From: Coriobacteriia bacterium
GTDB taxonomy: Bacteria > Actinomycetota > Coriobacteriia > Coriobacteriales > QAMH01
Reading direction: 5' to 3'
Assembly (NCBI GenBank): GCA_900756605.1
Contig: CAAEKX010000114.1
Coordinates: 1-7,556 of the forward strand
Length of the DNA stretch: 7,556 nucleotides
In this document: positions 1-4,628 of the stretch, piece by piece
Numbering within the stretch: the stretch's first letter is position 1
How the letters are laid out: every line of letters begins with the position of its first letter
The notes under the pieces: model-generated
What the model was told of the DNA's origin: nothing
The model's input: only the letters and a program-made list of their open reading frames with translations
Database searches by the model: none
Program-made: the position numbers and the translations under genes

Positions 1-333
1 CTCGCCTTCGGGCTCTGCGGCCTCGTCTTCGGAGCGCTCGCCCAACGCGGCCTGATACGCCGCGAGAAGCTGAGCATGTGGGCCCGCGTGGGGGTGGCCG
101 CAAGCGGCGCCGTCTTCGTCGTGCTCGTCGCGGGGCCCATCCTCGACACGAGCTCGCTTTTCTTCATGCTCTCGCGCATCACACCCGAAGCCATCATCGC
201 CGTCTATCTCGCCGGCTTCCCGATGAACTGCATGCAGGCGGCAGCGACATTCGTCACGCTGCTGCTCGTGGCAAACCCCCTGCTCGACAAGCTCACCCGC
301 GTGCAACGCAAGTACGGTATGCTCGTGCGCTGA
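1..333 (+). CDS. ECF transporter S component, 3' part (truncated by window edge)
   Basis: The frame is open from base 1 and ends at TGA 331-333, giving the last 110 residues of a longer protein; the Met codon at 76 is internal, not the start. The visible part is a hydrophobic membrane protein: a first segment at about residues 1-18, a basic turn (RRE, about 21-23), a second segment at about 30-48, and a last helix after the motif YLAGFP (about 69-74). The stretch from YLAGFP through MQAAATF, ending in a basic tail (KLTRVQRKYG), resembles the C-terminal helix of S components of energy-coupling-factor transporters. These bind a vitamin or other micronutrient in the membrane and dock on the EcfT-EcfAA' module. 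The substrate cannot be told from this fragment, and no EcfA or EcfT gene is in the window. Family assignment is by recognition only; another polytopic membrane family remains possible. Confidence 0.6.
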   Translation, partial: LAFGLCGLVFGALAQRGLIRREKLSMWARVGVAASGAVFVVLVAGPILDTSSLFFMLSRITPEAIIAVYLAGFPMNCMQAAATFVTLLLVANPLLDKLTRVQRKYGMLVR

Positions 334-494
334 GCCTCATACTCGCCGTTCAGATGCTCATACCTGGGTACTGAAATTGGAGAATCCCCGCTACAAAACG
401 CGCAAAGTCGGTCGCGCCCATTTATAGGGCGAGTAAAATATTCACGTGGACAGATAAGTCTGCACATGCACATCGTGAGGGAATGGAGTCCATC
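334..494. other. Intergenic leader between the ECF-like gene and the small acidic gene
   Basis: This 161-bp stretch holds no recognisable gene. A short GC hairpin (CGCCC 415-419, loop 420-426, GGGCG 427-431) is followed by an AT-rich segment whose TAAAAT at 434-439 could be a -10 element, but no convincing -35 lies about 17 bp upstream. With no strong terminator between the two genes, the small gene may be read through from the ECF-like gene, have its own weak promoter, or both. Confidence 0.35.
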
Positions 495-662
495 ATGGTT
501 GAGTTTGAGAAAGATCCCGATATCAGCACGGAGGAAGGCTACGGGACCGAGGACATCGATGTCATCGACACCGAAGTCGAGCTCGAGAAAGATCCGGATA
601 TGAGAACGGAGGAAGGCTACGGCAACATAGATCCCAACCGGGATACGGGTATGCCAGCCTAG
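495..662 (+). CDS. Small acidic repeat protein, 55 aa, unknown function
   Basis: ATG at 495 is preceded by GGAG (485-488) at a 6-nt spacing. An in-frame ATG at 483 has only GAGG 2 nt upstream, so 495 is preferred. The product is 55 residues with 19 Asp/Glu against 4 Lys/Arg, no Cys, no signal peptide and no membrane segment. It contains a duplicated 13-residue motif: EKDPDISTEEGYG at residues 5-17 and EKDPDMRTEEGYG at 31-43, a 26-codon period. The two DNA copies differ at 4 of 39 bases; two of these are silent third positions and two change the I-S pair to M-R, so the reading frame is kept. A strong terminator follows 34 nt after the stop, as expected for a real 3' end. I do not recognise the family. 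The composition suggests a soluble, mostly disordered protein that binds cations or a basic partner, but that is inference. It is too short to be certain without homologues. Confidence 0.6.
   Translation: MVEFEKDPDISTEEGYGTEDIDVIDTEVELEKDPDMRTEEGYGNIDPNRDTGMPA
507..623 (+). repeat. Internal tandem duplication in the small acidic gene
   Basis: Copy 1 at 507-545 and copy 2 at 585-623 are offset by exactly 78 bp. They match at 35 of 39 bases and share the reading frame. The intervening 39 bp (546-584) are different, so the unit is a repeated motif plus a diverged linker. Confidence 0.85.
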
Positions 663-696
663 ACGCTATAAGCCCGTCACAACGATACACATTCGA

Positions 697-737
697 GGGA
701 CGGCCCTCCCGCAGCGTGGGAGGGCCGTCCCTTTCTT
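697..737 (+). terminator. Strong intrinsic terminator after the small acidic gene
   Basis: Perfect 14-bp GC-rich arms (697-710 and 718-731) enclose a 7-nt loop (711-717) and are followed by TTTCTT (732-737). It insulates the downstream tetR-like promoter from upstream transcription. Confidence 0.95.
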
Positions 738-744
738 GGATTGA

Positions 745-767
745 GACAAATAAATAGCTTATTTGTC
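745..767. promoter_or_regulatory. Perfect inverted repeat, candidate operator upstream of the tetR-like gene
   Basis: GACAAATAA (745-753) and TTATTTGTC (759-767) are perfect 9-bp arms around a 5-bp centre, a size and symmetry typical of a dimeric repressor site. It ends 10 bp before the candidate -35. A T-run follows (771-776), so a weak AT-rich backup terminator is an alternative, but the strong terminator just upstream makes that less needed. Confidence 0.5.
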
Positions 768-777
768 CTATTTTTTG

Positions 778-806
778 TGGGCAGAAAGTCTAATTCGTGT
801 TAGTAT
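778..806 (+). promoter_or_regulatory. Candidate extended -10 promoter of the tetR-like gene
   Basis: TG-T-TAGTAT (798-806) matches an extended -10 element. TGGGCA at 778-783, 17 bp upstream of the -10 hexamer, matches the -35 consensus at 4 of 6 positions. Transcription would start near 813, leaving a leader of about 74 nt. The CTAAT motif at 790-794 falls between the two boxes. Confidence 0.4.
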
Positions 807-866
807 GCATAGACATTCAATCTAATTTGAATAACGATAGATTAGTCGAAGTATTTTTGGATTAGT
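790..866. promoter_or_regulatory. Cluster of four CTAAT/ATTAG half-sites
   Basis: CTAAT occurs at 790-794 and 822-826, and its complement ATTAG at 841-845 and 861-865. The last two are part of a direct repeat GATTAGT (840-846, 860-866) spaced 20 bp, about two helical turns. A separate inverted repeat, ATTCAA (815-820) with TTGAAT (827-832), overlaps the second site. The cluster spans the promoter spacer and the leader just before the ribosome-binding site, which suits autorepression. Confidence 0.4.
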
Positions 867-876
867 TGTCTATTTT

Positions 877-881
877 AGGAG
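877..881 (+). promoter_or_regulatory. Ribosome-binding site that decides the tetR-like start
   Basis: AGGAG lies 5 nt before GTG 887. The in-frame TTG at 866 lies upstream of this site and has no good Shine-Dalgarno sequence of its own, so GTG 887 is the better start. Confidence 0.8.
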
Positions 882-886
882 CGACC

Positions 887-2443
887 GTGGCACGACCGCC
901 GAAGAATGCAGAAGGACCGAGCGCAACCGAGCGCATGGAGCTCGCATTCTGGGATTGCATGAAGGAAATGCCCTTCAGCGAAATTACGGTACGTGACATC
1001 GTGAGCCGCGCCAAGGTCAATCGTAACTCCTACTACTACCACTACGACAGCATGTGGGATCTCGCCCAGGCGAGTGTCGAGCATGCGGATTTCGCAGCCG
1101 TGGCGCGCGTGCTCCTCGAAGGCTTCGTCACCGATGAAGCCGCTGATGCAGACGACGTCGCAGCTCAAGCGCAGAAAGGCTTCGATCACCTACGCGTGCT
1201 GGCGAGCGAAAACGGCAACCAGCGTCTACTCGAGGATGCCAAGCGCTCCGTCGTGAACGAGTGGCTCGCCCTCTTCAAGTTGCGCGAAGACAGGCTCCCG
1301 AGCGAGACGCGCTCCTCCATCGACTTCGTGTTCGGTGGGGTCGCGGCCTTGCTAGCAGGTGGCCGACCAGGGGATTTGGACACATTCGAGACAACGATCG
1401 AGAACTCTCCCCTCCTCACGAACACCATCGCGATGCTGCGCAGTGACCTCGACCCCGAGGAGCCTGCACAAAGCTCCTGGTCACAGAGCTTGTACACGAA
1501 GATGACCGAGGAACGGGTCGTCGTCGAACGTACGGTCGAGGAATTCGTCGTCAGAGAGGAAGAGGTCGAGGAAATCCTCGCAGAGGCAAAGAACGCCCCG
1601 GTCAATGGGGTGCTAGCACCTTCCGAGGACATCCGTCTGGAAAGCGATTCCGCGACATCCGAGCCCATTATCGAAGAGCGTGTCACGTCCACAAACCTCA
1701 CCGGAAGCGAAATGGCCACTTCTTGGGATGAGAACGAGACGGCTCATAGCACCCCCGAAGTAGCAGAAGAACAGGAATCGGCAGATCTTTTGAGCGAGGA
1801 TGCCACCATTCCGGAAACAACAGGTGCACAAATTGAGCAGGAGCCTGCCAATGTTTCTGCTCATACAAGCGAAATAGAGGAAACGGTCGAAGAGGAGATT
1901 GTTTCCGAGACCATAATCGAGGCTCACGAAGGCTTTAATCTGGTATCTGAGCAGGTACCAGAGAATGAAATACAAACGCAGCAAGAAACGGAGCACGCAA
2001 ATGAGGCAATATCAGAGCAGGAACCTGTCAATGAAACGCAATCTCAAGATGATTACGTACCAACGCAGGACCTCAATGATGTTTCTGCAAATGAAGCGGA
2101 GCAAGAAAGCGAACCGACCGTCAATCTAGAACAGGAGGCTGCAGAGAGTCATGAATCCGAAGCCCTCCCCGCGCGGGAAACCGCGGACGTCCCAGAAACT
2201 GAAAGGGTTTCTGAGCGAGATGCAGAAGGCCTGGGAAGCCACAAAGCCGCAGACACCGATGTATCTGAACTCTCAGACGGATCCGCGCCTGACTCGCTCG
2301 ATGAACAAGCGGTACCCGTCGAACCAGCTGACAATGAGCAATCAACGTCGCAAACCGAGTCCCCTACTGAACCTAAGGTAAGGTCTGAGGAACCGAGTGA
2401 CTCGAACGAGGAAGACCAGCTCTCCTTCGATTTTCTCTTTTAG
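887..2443 (+). CDS. TetR/AcrR-family regulator with a ~310-residue acidic C-terminal tail
   Basis: The protein is 518 residues from GTG 887, more than twice the usual ~200 of TetR regulators. Residues ~13-62 form the DNA-binding domain: a first helix (ERMELAFWDCMKEM), then FSEITVRDIVSRAKVNRNSY with the helix-turn-helix, and YYHYDSMWDL as the usual TetR hinge region. Residues ~63-190 are helical and fit the ligand-binding and dimerisation domain, including a small-residue helix (FVFGGVAALLAGG, 148-160). Residues ~205-518 are a low-complexity tail very rich in Glu, Ser, Thr, Gln and Asp, starting with a Glu-rich probable helix (~207-235) and containing degenerate EQEP-x-N units. The last residues turn hydrophobic (QLSFDFLF, 511-518). 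The tail DNA is poorer in GC (hand count ~47% over 1801-2040) than the DNA-binding region (~65% over 1081-1140). Its own promoter region carries candidate operators, so autoregulation is likely. Target genes and ligand are unknown. The TetR fold call is firm; the role of the tail is not known to me. Confidence 0.85.
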   Translation: MARPPKNAEGPSATERMELAFWDCMKEMPFSEITVRDIVSRAKVNRNSYYYHYDSMWDLAQASVEHADFAAVARVLLEGFVTDEAADADDVAAQAQKGFDHLRVLASENGNQRLLEDAKRSVVNEWLALFKLREDRLPSETRSSIDFVFGGVAALLAGGRPGDLDTFETTIENSPLLTNTIAMLRSDLDPEEPAQSSWSQSLYTKMTEERVVVERTVEEFVVREEEVEEILAEAKNAPVNGVLAPSEDIRLESDSATSEPIIEERVTSTNLTGSEMATSWDENETAHSTPEVAEEQESADLLSEDATIPETTGAQIEQEPANVSAHTSEIEETVEEEIVSETIIEAHEGFNLVSEQVPENEIQTQQETEHANEAISEQEPVNETQSQDDYVPTQDLNDVSANEAEQESEPTVNLEQEAAESHESEALPARETADVPETERVSERDAEGLGSHKAADTDVSELSDGSAPDSLDEQAVPVEPADNEQSTSQTESPTEPKVRSEEPSDSNEEDQLSFDFLF

Positions 2444-2451
2444 AGAAACTT

Positions 2452-2478
2452 ATGCAATATATTTCCTATATGTTGCAT
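2452..2478. repeat. AT-rich hairpin just after the tetR-like stop
   Basis: Arms 2452-2462 and 2468-2478 pair over 11 bp (one G-U on the plus-strand RNA) around a 5-nt loop, starting 8 nt after the stop. No U-tract follows, so it is more likely a 3'-end stabiliser or a protein-binding site than a complete terminator. Confidence 0.5.
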
Positions 2479-2511
2479 ACTACGCATACGAAATGCCTAT
2501 GACCTTGTACG

Positions 2512-2537
2512 AGTATATAGGCAATATACTGCTTTTC
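2512..2537 (+). terminator. Weak candidate terminator of the tetR-like gene
   Basis: AGTATAT (2512-2518) and ATATACT (2524-2530) are perfect 7-bp arms with a 5-nt loop, followed by GCTTTTCT. The stem is all but AT, so termination would be inefficient. It shares the octamer GCAATATA (2454-2461, 2521-2528) with the preceding hairpin, so both may instead be protein-binding sites. Confidence 0.3.
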
Positions 2538-2544
2538 TAATCAA

Positions 2545-2814
2545 TCACAGCTCCGTGACATAGTTGCTGTGACAGATCTTCTCCCCGCGCGGCCTCAGCG
2601 CCGCATACGTCCGCCAGAACAAGAACAATGGCATCGAAGCCTCCCCTTCTCGAAACCAGAGGGATCCGCTCTCATGTGCCCCTATGCCAAACATGCGGAC
2701 TTTCCACTTGTATAGACGGGTACCCATCCATTTTCCCGACGCTCAAAGCGATTTGCTTTTCAGTCGGCTCGGCAAAAATTATCCTGTACCTGTTATTTCT
2801 GTAAAACGAAGCGA
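2545..2814. other. Non-coding stretch, no recognisable gene
   Basis: This is the middle of the 567-bp gap between the tetR-like gene and the minus-strand membrane gene. It opens with an inverted repeat TCACAGC (2545-2551) / GCTGTGA (2566-2572) with a 14-bp centre. Bases ~2575-2720 are fairly GC-rich and have open frames on both strands, but none has a good ribosome-binding site or a sequence I recognise. It could be a decayed gene fragment; I see no family signature to support that. Confidence 0.4.
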
Positions 2815-2858
2815 TAGTATGACTTCATGCATAAGCTAACAAAGCGAGCAGGAGCCAC

Positions 2859-2957
2859 ATGAAGCGAACGGCATGCAGAGTGCGAGCGCCAGCAAGGTCT
2901 TCTCGCAAGCAATGCTGTCCTATTGTCAGGATGCCACCCATCCTGTCGAAAAAATAA
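2859..2957 (+). CDS. Possible 32-aa basic Cys-containing peptide
   Basis: ATG 2859 is preceded by AGGAG (2850-2854) at 4 nt. The frame runs 32 codons to TAA 2955-2957, inside the base of the following hairpin. The peptide is basic (Arg/Lys-rich), has three Cys (TAC near the start, QCC in the middle) and ends LSKK. TAGTAT at 2815-2820 might be a -10 box, but the -35 is poor. No family is recognised. An equally good reading is an untranslated small RNA, because the same segment contains three hairpins (2881-2907, 2927-2945, 2957-2984). Chance occurrence is also realistic for so short a frame. Confidence 0.25.
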   Translation: MKRTACRVRAPARSSRKQCCPIVRMPPILSKK

Positions 2958-2984
2958 GGGGTGCCAGATAATTCTGACACCCCT
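2949..2984 (-). terminator. Intrinsic terminator of the minus-strand membrane gene
   Basis: On the minus strand, 11-bp arms (2984-2974 and 2967-2957, one G-U pair) enclose a 6-nt loop and are followed by TATTTTTT (2956-2949). It lies 27 bp past the stop codon of the gene at 3011-3478. On the plus strand the same stem has one C-A mismatch and only a short TTT, so it is mainly a minus-strand terminator. A second 7-bp hairpin (2927-2945) lies beyond it. Confidence 0.85.
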
Positions 2985-3010
2985 TTCGCGCGCTCTGATG
3001 ACGCAGACGC

Positions 3011-3478
3011 TTATTGACAGTACATGCGCTTGTCGGAATTAGCGAAGACGGCAACGATGATGAGCAAGACCGCCACGATGACGCTTCCGCCAAGGAAACT
3101 TAAAATGGTACCGGCTATAGCCCAACCCATGACAAGTCCGAGCTTGGGCGGATTGGCAGCATGCATCACGCCGAGGATGCCTGCAATAAGCCCACCGACG
3201 CAGCAAATGAGCAGCCAAACCGACAGGCCCCCGCCAAGCAACATCATGATGGCGCTGACGAAGAATGCGTCATCAGGATCGATATCGTTAAAGTACATCG
3301 AAGAGCCACCGTACTCATAGCGCATGTCGTTCATAAGCTCCGGGCCCTCGTTCATGATGATCGCGCTGAACACACCCGAGAACACCATGAGGAGAACAGC
3401 GGCGAGTATGCCCAAAGCAGACAAAATGATGACGGCGATGCTCAGGCCCTTGATTGAGCTGGCATGAGCGTTTTTCAT
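3011..3478 (-). CDS. Small multi-pass membrane protein, unknown function
   Basis: The product is 155 residues, starting at ATG 3478. AAGGAG (3485-3490) lies 6 nt upstream, whereas the in-frame ATG at 3493 overlaps that site and has none of its own. A short polar N-terminus leads into a long hydrophobic segment (~9-42). Then comes a polar acidic loop (~43-70, with NEGPELMND and FNDIDPDD), a hydrophobic block at ~71-107 (probably two helices with GGG at 82-84), a short HAANPPK turn, and a last block at ~113-147 with a GG at 130-131. Four or five membrane spans are likely. The small-residue-rich helices and NPPK turn resemble small DUF4064/DUF4190-like membrane proteins, but I cannot assign it. 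It is followed by its own terminator. The gap to the upstream ychF is only 70 nt, so it could be read through from that operon or use its own AT-rich promoter region. Confidence 0.75.
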   Translation of the reverse strand: MKNAHASSIKGLSIAVIILSALGILAAVLLMVFSGVFSAIIMNEGPELMNDMRYEYGGSSMYFNDIDPDDAFFVSAIMMLLGGGLSVWLLICCVGGLIAGILGVMHAANPPKLGLVMGWAIAGTILSFLGGSVIVAVLLIIVAVFANSDKRMYCQ

Positions 3479-3484
3479 AGACAT

Positions 3485-3490
3485 CTCCTT
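3485..3490 (-). promoter_or_regulatory. Ribosome-binding site fixing the start at 3478
   Basis: AAGGAG on the minus strand, 6 nt from ATG 3478. It lies inside any reading that starts at 3493, so the shorter protein is preferred. Confidence 0.8.
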
Positions 3491-3519
3491 CATTAACTAG
3501 ACTATATATCTAATACATG

Positions 3520-3545
3520 GACTGCTTCCATATATATGTGCAGTC
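3520..3545. promoter_or_regulatory. Inverted repeat between ychF and the membrane gene
   Basis: GACTGC (3520-3525) and GCAGTC (3540-3545) flank a 14-bp AT-rich centre that holds the 10-bp palindrome CATATATATG (3529-3538). It starts 3 nt after the ychF stop. With no U-tract on the minus strand it is not a standard terminator; a 3'-end hairpin or an operator for the gene at 3011-3478 are both possible. Confidence 0.35.
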
Positions 3546-3548
3546 TGC

Positions 3549-4613
3549 TTACACGTTGAACTTGAAGTGCATGACGTCGCCATCCTGCACGACGTATTCC
3601 TTGCCTTCCTGGCGCAATTTGCCGGCAGCACGGCAACCAGCCTCTCCCCCAAGCTCAACGTAATCGTCATAACTGCAGGTCTCAGCCTTGATAAAGCCCC
3701 GCTCAAAGTCCGTATGGATGACGCCGGCAGCCTGCGGAGCCTTGGCACCGATGGGAATAGTCCAGGCCTTGACCTCCATCTCACCTGCGGTGAAGAAGGA
3801 CTGCAGACCCAGCAGGCGATAAGCCGCCTTGGCCAGACGCGAAAGACCCGGCTCCTCTAGCCCCATATCGGCAAGAAACTCGGCTTTCTCATCCGCATCA
3901 AGCTCGGCAAGTTCTGCCTCAACCTGTGCGCAAATGGGCAATGGCTTGATACCGTCGATCTCGTCAAGGTCTGCATTGACCATATCTTCGTCAACATTGG
4001 CCAAGTAAAGAACAGGTTTCATAGTCAAAAGGTGCAAATCGTACAGGAGAGATTTTTCCTCGTCAGTCATGTCCAGGAGGCGTGCGGGATGCCCCTCGTT
4101 GAGCCACTCTTCCACACGTTTTGCCATCTCGTACTTGGGAAGGTTGGCCTTGTCGCGTTTGGCCTCTTTTTCGAGTCGCACGAGCGCCTTCTCGAGTGTG
4201 GCCAGATCAGCCAAGACCAGCTCAGTGCGTATGGTCTCGATGTCGGATGTCGGATCCTGGCTGCTCTCGTGTCGTATGACATCAGGGTCGCTGAAATAGC
4301 GGACGACCTCACAAATTGCGTCAGTTTCACGGATATTGGCCAAGAATTGATTACCCAATCCTTCACCTTCGCTCGCGCCCTTTACGAGTCCCGCGATATC
4401 GACGAACTCGACCGTCGCCGGGACGATGCGTCCGGGATGAGCGATCTCGGCCAACTTCTCGAGACGCTCATCGGGTACGGGAACGATGCCCACATTAGGA
4501 TCGATGGTTGCGAAGGGATAATTGGCCGCGAGACCGGTCTGATCGGTCAAAGCCGTAAATAACGTGGACTTTCCTACGTTGGGAAGCCCAACGATGCCAA
4601 TTGAGAGGGCCAT
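3549..4613 (-). CDS. ychF: Ribosome-associated ATPase YchF (Obg-like, OLA1 family)
   Basis: A complete 354-residue member of the YchF/OLA1 family of TRAFAC P-loop proteins, close to the usual ~360. It begins MALSIGIVGLPNVGKST, the typical family start, with the P-loop at residues 9-16. The switch II motif is DIAG at 72-75, followed by the family stretch GLVKGASEGEGLGNQFL. The base-recognition motif is NVDE (206-209) in place of NKxD, the change known to shift this family from GTP to ATP. A charged helical insertion lies at ~125-200. The TGS domain occupies ~272-354, from SFFTAGE to the family-typical end MHFKFNV. YchF binds ribosomes and is linked to translation quality control and stress responses. 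The start ATG is 15 nt after the stop of the upstream membrane gene. AGGAG (4626-4630) overlaps that stop and is 12 nt away, rather far, so translation may be modest or partly coupled. No motif is missing. Confidence 0.97.
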   Translation of the reverse strand: MALSIGIVGLPNVGKSTLFTALTDQTGLAANYPFATIDPNVGIVPVPDERLEKLAEIAHPGRIVPATVEFVDIAGLVKGASEGEGLGNQFLANIRETDAICEVVRYFSDPDVIRHESSQDPTSDIETIRTELVLADLATLEKALVRLEKEAKRDKANLPKYEMAKRVEEWLNEGHPARLLDMTDEEKSLLYDLHLLTMKPVLYLANVDEDMVNADLDEIDGIKPLPICAQVEAELAELDADEKAEFLADMGLEEPGLSRLAKAAYRLLGLQSFFTAGEMEVKAWTIPIGAKAPQAAGVIHTDFERGFIKAETCSYDDYVELGGEAGCRAAGKLRQEGKEYVVQDGDVMHFKFNV

Positions 4614-4628
4614 GCTTTTCGTACGCTC

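Noticed and set aside
495..662. Graspetide-type modified peptide precursor
   Set aside because: The Thr/Glu repeat is suggestive, but no ATP-grasp ligase or leader-like N-terminus is visible, so no call was made.
745..776. Second terminator made of the 9-bp inverted repeat plus T-run
   Set aside because: The stem is AT-rich and a very strong terminator lies immediately upstream; its place just ahead of the promoter suits an operator better.
1613..1996. 127-codon minus-strand frame in the tetR-like tail region
   Set aside because: The Leu/Phe-rich product is what antisense reading of Glu/Gln-rich codons gives; no good ribosome-binding site.
2545..2727. 60-codon minus-strand frame in the intergenic gap
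   Set aside because: Weak ribosome-binding context and no recognisable sequence; it ends inside an inverted repeat. Possible but unsupported.
4032..4562. 176-codon plus-strand open frame
   Set aside because: It is antisense to the well-conserved ychF and has no recognisable domain.
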